A stretch of DNA of 64,000 nucleotides from Latrodectus hesperus (Eukaryota; Arthropoda; Arachnida; Araneae; Theridiidae). Location of the stretch: contig CM075850.1 of the NCBI GenBank assembly GCA_037975125.1, forward strand, positions 73,327,890 to 73,391,889, read 5' to 3'. The stretch's first letter is position 1. Every line of letters begins with the position of its first letter. A model generated the notes under the pieces. It was not told the DNA's origin and made no database searches. It saw only the letters and a list, made by a program, of their open reading frames with translations. Of this stretch, positions 45,501-56,660 are shown in pieces. A program made the translations under genes and the position numbers.

Positions 45501-48500
45501 TTTCCTATTCAATGGGTATTTTCTCCGTGATCCAAATTTTAATCATAATTTTATGAATGATATTTAGAAGCTCAGGCTCATCAATCTTCAGTAGTTCAGA
45601 TGGTATACAGTTCAGATCAGCCGAGAAGTTGTCCTTAACAGCCAACATCACATTGTCTACAAATAATGGAGATTCACATTCCTCCTGTAAAGAAGTATTT
45701 CGTTCATCAGAGACATCAAGAAATTTGCTAGTTTCATCTCTTCCTTCAAGTAGATCCTGAAAGTATATCTTCCATACATTCAATACTACATTGAGTTTAC
45801 TCACCAGTTCACCATTCTTATTTCTACATGTGATTGTTCTTGGTTTGAATTATTTTTTTATGTTATAGATTAGTTTGTAAAACCTCCTAGATTCTTTATG
45901 GCTATTCGTCTTCCAATATTTTCAATATTTCCTCCTGGAATGCTCTTTTCTTTTTTTATGTATTTGCTTTTTTACTTTTCTTATGTTCAGATACTTTTTT
46001 TCTAATACCTGTATAGCGTTTCTATATCATTATCCTGTAAGCCTTACTTTTGATTTCAGAGGACTTTTTGCATTCCTCATTAGTCCAATGAATTCTTGAT
46101 TCAGTTTTAATTTTGAGAGAGTTTCTTGTGCTTATCTCAATATTATTTCTTTTACTGAGTGCCAACTGACTTCATAATTTTCATTTCTGCTTTCTAGAAA
46201 TCTTTCTTTGGAAATTTTGGCTTATACTTTTCAAGCATTATTGGATCTTTCATTTTGGCAGTGTCTGATTTAAAGCATAGACCATTTCTTACTAAAGAAT
46301 TTATTACATAATCGGTACCTGACTTTGGACAAGACAAGCAAATGGTCAGTGTCCACATTTGCACCTCTACAGCTTCTCCATCCATCACATTGCTACGGTG
46401 TCTCCTGCCTTCAAGTGTGATTTATTTGGTTCATAGTTAAACCATCAAGGGATCACCAGGTATACTTGTAAATTTGCGAATGTGGAAATGTCTAGCTAGC
46501 AATAGTTATATTCTCAGAGACGGCATACACAAATAGTCTCTGTCCGTTTCCATTAGTCTCAGTACGAAGACTCCCTAGCAGCATGGAATATGATGAATCG
46601 TAATCATCAAATCTTGGTATTAAAGTCTCAAATGACAAACTTCAAATTCTGTATTCTGAATTTGTTGTTTTAAAATTATACTGTAATAAAAATTACAATG
46701 TCATCATAAATTTACAATATTTTACTATACACTGCCCGACATTAAAAAAATGCAACACGAAAAAGTAGTCTCCAGAAAGGGACGAAAATCGGCAAACAAA
46801 GCGAGACAACGACGAACAATAAATGATCTCTATTTCGAAATGAAAAGTATAATACAGAGCTAGAACAGGGTTGAGTCAGTAGGTTGTAGGATCAACGTGG
46901 ACGGTGATACACGAAGCACAAAGCCAATGAGAGTACAGAGAGCATCCTGAGAAATGACTCTCCATTCCCTGTCAACCATTTGCCAAAGTGCATTTTCTGA
47001 GGGAGGCATTAATAGGATCTGAAATGGCGTCCAATCATATCCCAAACATATTCTGGCAAGCACGTTGGCCAGAGAAGGAGTAGTTTACCTTGCAGGGTAT
47101 GTTGTCTGGGCAGTTGGACGTTATTCTGCTGATAAAGAGCAATGGGCACCTCCTGAAGGTAGGGGAGTGTTACCGGTAACAGCACATCATCAACATAACA
47201 TTAGTCAGTCATAATGCCGTGAATACGAGTGTAACGTTACGCTCAAAAGAGTTGAAGCAGGGCTGAGATCTATCCGATGTCGTATTTCAACAGATTAATT
47301 AATTATACTGAATAAAACTCAGAATGTGAAACGAAACTAACATTTAATGAAGCACACTGAACACTACGAACTACATAAACAAAGGTTACAAGGTCTACTG
47401 AAGAGAAAAAAAATATCAACATATAACGTCAGCTCGAGCGGAATGCGCACGGCACATGATTGGTGGGTGAGGTGCTGCCATTCGCAACATCCTCCCCCCT
47501 TTTTGAGGAGCTGGATAGCTACTCAAAAACAACAGTTACAGTCACTAGGTTCAGTTTTTTAGGTCTCCTTATGGCATGACTACACCTGGTAACTTGAGGT
47601 TGTGTGACCTCTGAAGACGGACTCTGTGATTTCACAGATTCAGTCTGTTGAATACTCTGCAGTGGCAAGCTCTCCAAGTCATCTCCACTGACTTCGAGCG
47701 GAAACACACGCTTAATTGGACTCACTATTGTAGAAGACCGAGTTTTTAATTTGATAGTTCTTACTTGTGTCCATCCTTACCCGGAATTAGCTCCAACACC
47801 GGGGCTAAAGGCTACTGAAGGAGTTTTCTCACATCGTCCCCAATCAAGACGATATCACCAGGATGAATGTTATACGACTGAGGATTTTGTTTTTGTCATT
47901 TAATCAACAGACCCAAATATTCGTTCCTAAGTCTCTTTCTCAGTGCCACGATCACTTTGGATCGAAATCTTAATCGCTTGCGGTAGTGGTTGGCATCTCG
48001 CATATCTAAATCTTTATCGTCGACAATTGATCTGACAATCAGAAACATTGCGGGAGTAATAGGCGTGAAATTTTGCATGTCTTCGGATAGATATGTCAAT
48101 GGACGGGAGTTAACAACTTTTTCGCACTCGCATAAGATTATCAGTAACTCTTCATGCGTGAATATTGCTTTTCCCAAAGATCTTTGAAGAAGCTCCTTCA
48201 CTGTTTTCACACGCCTCTCCCATAAACTACCCACCAGGCAGCAGTGGGAGGTATAAATTTCCATTCTATGCGTTGTATTTCTGCATAGCGGGAAACTTCA
48301 CTCCAATCGATGGCAGCTAATTCGTTATATGCTCCTCTAAAATTTGTGCCATTATCTGAATATATTACCCGAGGTCTTCCTCTTCTAGCCACAAAACGAC
48401 GAAAAGACAATAGAAAGTCGTCACAAGAGAGTGAAGTACCTATTCAAGATGGACAACACGGAATAGGGCACAAGTATAGAGGACAATCCATACTTTACTA

Positions 48501-51500
48501 CCACCTTTTATGTACAAGGGACCAGCCAAATCTATCCCTACCACTTCGAATACGGCGGCATCTTCTACTCGATCAGTAGGTAGGGAAGCTGGATCAGTCA
48601 ATGAAGATTTACTTTTAAATCTCCGGCATCTAATACAAGCATTCCATATTTTTCTGATAGTTTTCCTTCCACCTAGTATCCAATATTTTTCACGAATTAT
48701 GCTGAGAAGTAACTGTGTACCAGCATGATAATTCTCAATGTGAAAATGCTCTTTAAGTCTTTGCTTAAAGATACAATTGTTAGGCAGTAGGATTGGCGAT
48801 AGAAAGTGGGGACCATCAATACGTTCAGTAATTCGAGTCTTTACACGGAAGATATTGTTGTCATCTTTAAATACACACAAGTTTGATATTGACTTTTCAT
48901 CTGGAAAACTTTGAGTTTGTAGAGAATGAATTAGTCGGATCTCAGCACTTTCTATCTCCTCTAGGCTTAATTCTCCCACTTTTCTCTGATTAACACTACT
49001 TGCATTGTTAACAAATCGTAGATCCCAAGCCACTAATCTTATGATCGAATGAAATTTGGAAAATTTCTCAGCGTACCATGGTACCCGTTTCTCTGTCAAA
49101 TTTAGATTACATACTATAACTCTTTTCATTTCTGAAGTGATTTCGGAAGTTTCGCAATTATTTAATTCAGAGACGGGCCATGAGTCTGGAGACTCAACTA
49201 ACCATGAAGACCCCATCCACCAGTATGACTCAACCAAATAACTAGGTGAACACCCTCGAGAGATTTAATCAGCAGGATTAATTTTCCCTGGCACATGTCG
49301 CCATTCGCTATCAGGAAAAAGTGTTTTTATTTCTTTAATTCTATTCGAAACAAAATCTGACCATCCCCCTTTATTTCTCAACCACTATAAAGCAACCATG
49401 GAATCGCTCCAAAAAATGGTTTCCATTTCTGTAATGTTAAGTGCCTGCTGCACCGAATGTGCTAACCTGGCACCTATACAGCATGCCATAAGCTCTAACC
49501 TGGGGATAGTAATTTGCTTTAAGGGGGCCACTCTAGATTTTGCTCTGATAAGCACAACCTTTACACCTTGGGAAGTGTCTGATCTCAGAAATATTCAAGT
49601 TGCATAGTCTTCTTTAAAAGCATTAACAAACACGTGCATCTGAGTGGTATCATTAATTTCAAAATAACGCGGGATTTCTATGTCCGCCAGTCTACCCACT
49701 TCACTCCACTATTTAAGAAAGGGTTTCACAACATAATCTGGCAGAGGTGAATCCCATGATAATTTCAGTTTCCAAGTATTCTGCAACAGTATCTTAGGAG
49801 GCAGAATTGCAGAACAGGAGGCAGAAATACCGAGTGGGTCAAAAATTTTCTGTTCAGCGGCTAAAATAAACCTTTTTGTTATATAACAATCAGATTTTTT
49901 ATCTCCCACACAGCATTTTAAAACATCCCTGTCAAGATCCCATAAAATTCCTAAAACTTTCGTCGTCCCCGTACTCTTAGATAGGTACTGACATTCAGCA
50001 TTACTCTCCCAATTTCGTAAATTAAAACAACCCCGAGACAAAATTGCCCTAGCCTTCAAAATAAATTCTTCTTGCTGTCTAACATCATTCACTCCCGCGA
50101 CGCAGTTGTCAACATAAAACGAAAGTTTGAATGTATCGGCTATCTCAGAATCTTCATCTGGCACATGTTCGAGCAAGTGTGAAAGTGCCGCTGTTAACAT
50201 AAACGGGCTCGATGTTACACCAAAGATCACTCGGGAATGTCGATACAGGATTTGCTCCTTTCCCGTGGGATAAAAGAACCTCAAAAAATCTCTGTGCTCA
50301 GGGGTTATCCCCAACTGGAGAAAAGCCTTTTCAATATCTCCAGAAATTCCAATAGGATAACTTCTAAACCTCTCAATTATATCCGGTATCTGCTCGATTA
50401 AATTTGGACCTTTGTGCAATAAATCATTTAATGAGCTCTTTCTAGTTTCCCCAGCCGAAGCTTGAAAGCTGGCCGTATTTTTGTGGTGCTACTATCGGTT
50501 TTCACAACTGGTCAGTGTGGCAAAAAATGAGAGGTTTCGTTTTCACACTCGATTTTTTCTATTATTTGTAATTCCTCCCACTCCTTAAATACAGCTTTAT
50601 AGTCTTCTATAAGCCCATTCCGTTGTGCGCGTTCACACATTTGTGTATGTCGTTTCCATGTCAAATCTTTATTGGAAGGCAACTCAACTGTATTTGCTTT
50701 AAAAGGCAAACAAAGTTCGTATCTGCCATCCGGCAGAATCTTCATACTCTTTTCAAACTCCTGTATCACCTTTAAATGCTCATTATTTTTGTTTAACCTC
50801 TGAATTGGGTCAAGAATCCCAATACTTTCCAGATCCCACAACTCAGTAATATATGAATTCGAAACATATAGAGAAATAACATTCAAAACAGTATCAGATA
50901 TTGCATCACGTTTACTAGGCATTTCCTGTTTTCCCGTCAGAATGAATCCTAACCGCGTCTCTGACAAAAACAAACCCGAATCCAATTTGATAGGTTTATC
51001 CATAAACACGACCCCCACGACATCAACTCCCAAAAGCAAATCGATCTCGTAATCAGGTGCCTCACTGTCTGATAGAATAATCCCCTTTTAATTTAACTCA
51101 TTCATAACAGCAGAACAGTTGATTTTTGGCACATTGTCGCAAATTCTCTCTTCGGAAAGAGCTTCAACACTTAGAGTGAATGAGTCATCCAACGAACTAA
51201 TAACTAATTCGTAAACACCATGTATCTGACTCGGCGTTTCTCTTCCACCAAATAACATATGCTGCATTTTAACTTTGTTAGTTGATTCAATACCTAATTT
51301 TTCAATTGCATGCTTTGAGATGTAGGAATACTGAAATCCGCTATCTAGTAACGTACGACACGTTTCCACTTAATCATTTGCACGTATTTTTACAGTTAAA
51401 GTTATTAAGTAAACATTATGCTTAACACAACTATTGGATAATGAATTAGCTTTGGTGAAGTTGGATTTACTACTTTCTTTAGAATGGTCACATAATAAAT

Positions 51501-54500
51501 AATGGTGAGGCTTGGCACAATATAAACAAGAATTTTTTACTTTACAGAATTTTGAAAAGTGCGTGGTAGAGAAACATGAAAAGCAGGCTCTGTGTTTCAG
51601 CAAACATTTTTTCTTTTCATCTAAGGACATTTTTCTCGCTTCCAAACAGTCCCTGGAATGATGATTCCCATTACAAAAACCACAAAGTAAAATTCGCTTA
51701 CCTGTGTTGCCTCTAGTGTTAGTGCTTACTAATGACGCTGTTGTTGGATAATTATCTAATTTGTGCACTGCATCTTTCTTCTTAAAGTTAAAAGAAGAAG
51801 CGAAACCAGTCCGAGCTAACTCGACCATCTCTTCTCCTTTTACTTCTTGCTTAAGAAAATTCATTAAATTCTCTAGTGAACGATTCTCAGCAACAGACGC
51901 TGGTCTCATGTTTCTGCTCCTTTCCCATGCTAGCAACATCTCTTCCGGCAAACAAGATTCCACTAAAGGACTTAGAAAATCACTGTACTTTTCCTGCGTT
52001 CGCCCTAGACTCTCTAAGGCCCATATCTTCGCTTCTAACTAGTCGTATAATGTCGGAAGATCTGTCTTGGAACGCCCGGTGATCGCATTTTTCATTACCA
52101 TGGTGAGCAGGTCTCTAACATAAACTTGCACTAAAAGATTTTCACGTCCGAATCTCTCCTTAAGCTGGAATATCGCCTTGGAATAACTATCCGCCGCTGC
52201 AGGGAAATTCTCCACCACACGAGCTGCTTTCGATTTTGGCACTACGGCTTGCAGGAGGTACTGAAATTTATCCTCATTAGGGATACTTGCATCATCGTGG
52301 ATTTTACTAAACTGACTCCAAAAGGTCAAATAGTCCTTAACATTGCCGTTGAACTTCTTTAGCTCTATTTTGGGCAGTTTGAACTTTCTCTTCTCAGAGC
52401 ATTCTATTGCTTTCGGTTCTTTCAAAGATAGCCGATCAATTCGCGAGGACTTACCTCTATATTACTCGGCAGTCAGGAAATCCTTCTCGTGTTATGTTTC
52501 GGAATCTTCTTCTTTCAGAATAAGGTCCATAACATTTCCTTGGCATACTTCTAAGTGTGTAAATTTATCGCTAATTTGCGATTTCAAAACCGAAAGTCGA
52601 TTGACATCCGGGCTGTCTTGGCAAAGTTCTGTCTCAATTTTATTCGCACAGGCAGTAAATGAAGTACGAAACGATTTTCGTTGGCTTTTTAGTTGCGTCA
52701 CATCCATTTTCAGGCTCAAACTAATCAACCAGCTGCGTTGGGCGCCAGAAATTATGTAACGAAACAACTCAAAAAAGTTGAAGCAGGGCTGATATCTAAC
52801 CGATGTCGTATTTCGACAGATTAATTAATTATACAGAATAAAACTCATAATGTGAAACGAAACTAACATTTAATGAAGCACACTGAACACTACGAACTAC
52901 ATGGACAAAGGTTACAAGGTCTGAAGAGAAAAAAATATCAACATATAACCTCAGCTCGCGCGGGATGCGCACGGCACATGATTGATGGGTGAGGTGCTGC
53001 CATTCGCACCAACGAGCTAGAGATGACCCGGAATCGTACGCATACATACATAAGAGATGAGAGTGGACCCTGTTCTGTACCATTCGGTTATCGGGCTTAG
53101 TTCACTCATCACCATCCTGGAATCGTACGCAATGGCGCCCCAAACCATGAACTCGGGTTCTCATGTGGTGGGGTGTTTCACAATTGCAGCAGATTTGGAC
53201 CTGCCTCCACATCGACGCTACACTCGTATGCGGTGGCAACCACTATAAAAACAGAAGCGTGACTCATCTGGGGAGACTATCCTGTGTCACACCGTAGTCT
53301 ACGTCGCTCTAATCCGGCAACATTCCAGACGTTGGCATCTATACTGAGGGATCAATGGCAGTTTTCTTAACGGATGCCATGAGTGAAGGCTACTAGCTAC
53401 TAATATACGTTAAATGGCTCTGCTTGATATAGGAGAATACAAGATGTCTTGCACATGCTGTAGAATTTCGGTAGACGTGCTTTGCGGGGCCGCCACAACT
53501 TCCCGTTGAACGCGTCGATCCACGCGTGGTAACGTCATTCTGGCTGCAACGGCACCCCACAAACGTTCCACAGTTTCTTGTTTTAACCCTCTTCACCACA
53601 GCCGGCGCCCTGTGGACGTGTCCAGGTTTCTGTTAGCAGCGATTTGCGGTAAGGACCAACTTGCTTGTCTCAGTCCGATCACCATGCCCTTTGTAAACTC
53701 GTCTGTCTGCTGGAACTGACTCCATCGACGATGGCCTGGCATTCTTTGCAATTGCAGACGTCCTTTGCGACAAGAACAAACTTTCAATGATTTATTTTCC
53801 AAGCAGCAAGTAGCAATAATGGCCCGAATATTGCTCATTCTGCCGGTTCCTCACCTTATATCTTATCCAACGTGCGCTAAAGAGCTGCCCATTTCATATC
53901 ATTTGCACAACTCGGTAAAGTGCGTCTACGTTGAAATTTGCATATTTTTCTGACCACTCCTTCTTGGTGTTGCATTTTAAATGTCGGACAGGGTATTAAA
54001 TGAAGAGTACAGAAATCATAAGGCATATTAATTTTATAATTTAAATATTTGCATCGGTAGGACATATCAGTAAAAGTTATAATATATTACTAAAATGTTT
54101 TTAAATTTTGCATGTAAATGCCTTTACATCTCTTTAAAATGGTAAATACAAATGAAATATCTAAACAAATTGTGTAAAAATAAAAAATAAGTTATCTGTT
54201 TTGTAAAATTTGGTGTCTGTCAAAAAGCTACTTATCAAAGGAATCACTAAAAAGACATTAAAGTTACGATTTATTGTTAGGAACATATATAGCTTAATAT
54301 TATTTCGAAATGAATGAATATTTTATACAAAATAATTGAATTGCTGTATTATGTAATATATGTTTTTATTTTAGATTTTGTAAGAATTCATTATACATAC
54401 ATTGTAAATATTCTTCACAAATAGTTTTAAAATTTGTTGAAAATATTATGCAAAATATACTTTTATTTATAGATTATATTTTATCGTCTGCTTAAAATAT

Positions 54501-55704
54501 GCATTGTTAACAAATTAATATTATATTTTAAAGAATACTATAAAATATCGCAGAAGCGAAACTTTTCGTTACAGTTCTTCACTCACGGAAAACTTACTTT
54601 CATTAAGGAATTTTTAAAAAAAATTTTTAAAGGTAATAAAATTTTCAACTACTATTTATTGAGTCCGGGATAACACACAAAATTTTAATTATTGTAAAAT
54701 CAATTTTTATTAGAGCCTTATTTTATTTATAACAATACAAAATTATGCATAAGTAATACTAAAACATTAGTATTTTTTGTATACTAATACATATATAAAT
54801 ACTAATGCTTTAGTATTAGTTTATGTATCAGAAATTTTAATACTAAACCATTAGTATTTCTTATATAATTTTGTATTATTAAATAAAATAAAAAAATTAT
54901 ACGGCAAAAAAGTTTTTGGCGATTTAAGAAAATAATAAAGTTATTTTTATGTACATTTAAGTATAAATTTTCAATCAAATTTAAATAATTGCTATAATTT
55001 CTCGTAATATTGGTGGACAGATAAAAACAGGATTTTTTTGTTATTGATTTTAGTGTAATAATTGATTTGTGTAAATACTAATGTTACTAACATTGAGAGC
55101 TATAAGAGCATTACTATCATGTCCCATCAATATTTGTATTCGTATTAATTTTTTGAATATATGAATGAAAGAAATATTTATAATATTTATTTTAAATCAC
55201 TTAGTTTTCTGTAAAATTTTGCATAGCTTAAATTTTTATTCAATTCATTCAATTTACATGCTTTCATCAGTAGAAACTTTTTAAGGCCAATGATATTCTA
55301 TGATAGATTTTATTCATAAAAAAAAGTAAAAGACCAAGAAATTTGCTTTTATTAGTAAAAAAGTTTCAAATAGAATTTCAACTTCAAATATTTATATTAT
55401 AGAATAAAATAAATAAAAACAATTCGCTTATGAAAATAATTTTCTATGCATAGGAACTGTAATGTTAGTAGATACTACAGGAAATAAGAAGCAGTTGGCA
55501 AGAATGATTACTCCTTACTTCGAAATGTATCAAGAAACCGAAGGATGCCTTTCTGTGCATTTGTTCATGGCTGGTGATGGAGTTTCTTTTTTTAGGGTAG
55601 AAGAGCAAACAGATACTGGATTCCAAAAACTGATCACGATTCATAATCAGATATCTCATTGGAGAACTTTGGAGATACCGGTTCAAATGGCCGGGTCTAT
55701 CAGA
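42495..55704 (+). CDS. MAM-domain secreted/membrane protein, first three exons
   Basis: MAM domains are extracellular adhesion modules. Exon 1 (42495-42546) encodes a signal peptide, MHLFVTLFLLITLSTAD. Exon 2 (44005-44133) opens the domain with IFSCDFRSDSCGIVNQ, the C-x-F-E/R-x-D-x-C-G start signature. Exon 3 (55454-55704) continues with CLSVHLFMAGDGVSFFRVEE and WRTLEIPVQ, the usual centre and end of a MAM fold. Phases 1, 1 and 0 fit. About 141 residues are present and the donor at 55705 shows that more exons follow, none of which I could find before 64000. Intron 2 is 11.3 kb because three mobile elements lie in it. The parent family (MAM plus LDL-receptor or other modules) is unknown. Confidence 0.88.
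44005..44133 (+). CDS. MAM gene exon 2
   Basis: The exon follows CTTTAG and ends AAAAAG|GTAACT. It codes VLVPTDSAVIFSCDFRSDSC and the first part of the MAM domain through GGQKG. A second acceptor at 44009-44010 is also in frame. Confidence 0.88.
45490..46430 (-). pseudogene. LINE fragment (endonuclease end and start of reverse transcriptase)
   Basis: On the minus strand CRGANVDTDHLLVLSKVR, near 46375-46320, is the end of the endonuclease domain of RTE/CR1-like LINEs; it is frameshifted relative to the flanking frame. Further on, 45804-45505 reads YFQDLLEG, then IPSELLKI and IHKIMIKIW, the segment just before the reverse transcriptase fingers. The element is truncated at both ends, and stops and shifts make it inactive. 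Confidence 0.75.
46730..47229 (-). pseudogene. Tc1-like transposase, C-terminal part
   Basis: The minus-strand frames contain PEYVWDMIGRHF and LWQMVDREWRVI, the region after the last catalytic acidic residue of Tc1 transposases. It continues the half at 53012-53993 beyond the insertion. Frameshifts are present. Confidence 0.75.
47230..47489 (-). repeat. BEL/Pao 3' LTR
   Basis: This 260-bp repeat runs from TGTAACGTTACG to TTCGCAACA and is a near copy of 52755-53011, with small indels such as CTACTGAAGAG versus CTGAAGAG. Confidence 0.9.
47519..47880 (-). pseudogene. BEL/Pao C-terminal DUF5641-like domain
   Basis: After a stop, minus-strand frames read VSPIKRVFPLEV, usual in the DUF5641 tail of BEL pol. 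It ends just before the 3' LTR. Confidence 0.65.
47896..49700 (-). pseudogene. BEL/Pao RNase H remnant and integrase
   Basis: RNase H traces (WSDSMVAL, then a stop) lie near 49400. The 265-codon frame 49237-48440 carries the integrase zinc-binding region (HIENYHAGTQ...CIRCRRF) and the first catalytic Asp in VVGIDLAGPLY. The next frames hold the second Asp in YSDNGTNFRGA and the Glu in LWERRVKTVKELL, separated by a frameshift near 48.23 kb. All three acidic residues survive, but in different frames. Confidence 0.88.
49709..50419 (-). pseudogene. BEL/Pao reverse transcriptase
   Basis: GISGDIEKAFLQLGI is the first catalytic block, FGVTSSPFMLTAAL the middle and LSFYVDNCVAGV the YVDD-equivalent, with Asn in the fourth position as seen in many BEL elements. 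The palm is largely open here, but the fingers at 50420-50511 are interrupted. Confidence 0.88.
50512..51369 (-). pseudogene. BEL/Pao protease and linker
   Basis: The frame from 51369 has the aspartic protease motif TLLDSGFQYSYIS, with DSG in place of the usual DSG/DTG, and KLGI downstream. The next frame (51039-50512) has LLGVDVVGVVF and RLGFILTGK, typical of the segment joining protease to reverse transcriptase. A stop separates the two. Confidence 0.85.
51370..52767 (-). pseudogene. BEL/Pao gag region
   Basis: Frames at 52767-52492, 52425-52039 and 51963-51370 carry the DUF1759-type capsid segment (KLPKIELKKFNGN, YLTFWSQF) and then zinc-knuckle Cys clusters (LCGFCNGNHHSRDC, CFSCFSTTHFSKFC, CLYCAKPHH). 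The breaks between frames show frameshifts or stops. Confidence 0.85.
52736..52747 (-). other. BEL/Pao primer binding site
   Basis: TGGCGCCCAACG lies seven bases inside the 5' LTR and fits a tRNA 3' end in GGCGCCA, as in lysine tRNAs. The tRNA identity is an inference. Confidence 0.6.
52755..53011 (-). repeat. BEL/Pao 5' LTR
   Basis: The 257-bp 5' LTR in element orientation. It contains AATAAA-type words and borders the primer binding site. Confidence 0.9.
53012..53993 (-). pseudogene. Tc1-like transposase, N-terminal part
   Basis: The frame 53838-53593 has RRWSQFQQTDEFTKGMVIGL and SLPQIAANRNL, the paired helix-turn-helix start of Tc1 transposases. Downstream shadows of the DDE core (SPDESRF-like, then EPEFMVWGAIAYDS) appear in shifted frames with stops. 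The frame is cut at 53012 by the BEL/Pao insertion. Confidence 0.8.
54731..54880. mobile_element. Palindromic MITE-like element
   Basis: Outer arms of about 30 bases (54731-54760 and 54851-54880) are near reverse complements. Inside them are repeated TAATACTAA/ACATTAGTATT words in both directions. It is about 150 bases long and can fold on itself. No coding capacity. Family unknown. Confidence 0.5.
55454..55704 (+). CDS. MAM gene exon 3
   Basis: The exon follows TATGCATAG and ends ATCAGA|GTAAGT. It codes 84 residues, including the conserved Cys in TEGCLSVHLF and the aromatic residues near ISHWRTLEIPV. Confidence 0.9.
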
Positions 55705-56197
55705 GTAAGTACTTAAGTAATTCATATTTCTGTTTAATTTACTTTTACTTTTCCTGGAATATCCAAGGTGGGAAACATTGCTTTTAAAATTTCATAATTC
55801 TCACGACTTTATTAATAATCTTGTAGAATAATTCCACAATCCTGTGTAATCTTTATTTTGTTGCATGTATTTCGGATTTATTTATTTATAATGTAAGGGA
55901 GAACCAGTTTACAATTAAGTTGGAAAAAGTTCGAGACGAAGAAAACTTTCAAAAATATTTTGTCTAAAGGAGACTCGAAATTTTACCATGGATGGGAAAC
56001 GTATCATAATTGGATGTTTTCTCCTCTACTTCATATAGAATGTGCTTGCTTTTGAGAAGGCTACGGGGTTGTTCAAGGTACAGAAAAGGTCTTAAGAATT
56101 CGCAAAGAGTGTATTCAAAAAAAGAATTTATTGCTTAAATTTATAATAATTAAAGTTTCTTATATAAATAGTTACACATTTGTGTATGAGAGAAAGT

Positions 56198-56288
<91 letters not shown>
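56198..56288. repeat. (TA)n microsatellite
   Basis: About 90 bases of TA repeats. The open frames across it are artefacts. Confidence 0.97.
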
Positions 56289-56293
<5 letters not shown>

Positions 56294-56340
56294 TTATTTA
56301 TTTCATATGTTATCACACATATAATGTATAATAAAAAATC

Positions 56341-56660
56341 TCATTTTGTTTCAGTATCTTATATCCACGCTCCTATACTCATAAAATTATTAATGATTCC
56401 AAATATAATTATAAATAGGAATAACAAAGCTTTCAGGAACATATGTTTATTAATATTATTAAAATTCCATATCACAATATATAACAATAACGGTACATTA
56501 CATATAATTTCACAAAATAGCCACACAAAGAAAGAAGCAAAGAGCAAATCCACTTCAATATCTTAAGTGATCTCAAGTGTCTTTCTGGGAAATGCACTAG
56601 TTGCGCCTGGCGCCATCTACCTACTTAAAAGAGAAGGTAGTTGTAATTATACCCGCTACA
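56341..56660 (-). repeat. Gypsy 3' LTR, start defined, end uncertain
   Basis: The LTR begins with TGTAGC at 56660, next to the polypurine tract at 56661-56677. The lower limit is a guess because the paired LTR lies outside the window. Confidence 0.6.

Larger units (their letters stand above)
47230..53011 (-). mobile_element. BEL/Pao LTR retrotransposon, full-length but decayed
   Basis: The element is 5782 bases long with LTRs at both ends (TG...CA), a 5-bp target duplication ACGAG (47225-47229 and 53012-53016), a primer site next to the right LTR and the gene order gag, protease, reverse transcriptase, RNase H, integrase on the minus strand. The many stops and shifts make it non-autonomous. 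LTR divergence of several percent points to an old insertion. Confidence 0.94.
46730..53993 (-). mobile_element. Tc1-like DNA transposon split by a BEL/Pao insertion
   Basis: TA target copies lie at 46728-46729 and 53994-53995. The ends read CACTGCCCGACATT and, inverted, CCCTGTCCGACATT, each followed by an ATGCAACAC word. Without the 5.8-kb insertion the element is about 1.48 kb, normal for Tc1. It lies in intron 2 of the MAM gene. Confidence 0.9.

Noticed and set aside
56131..56566. Two ORFs with Ile-Tyr repeats
   Set aside because: They run across a TA microsatellite and into LTR sequence.
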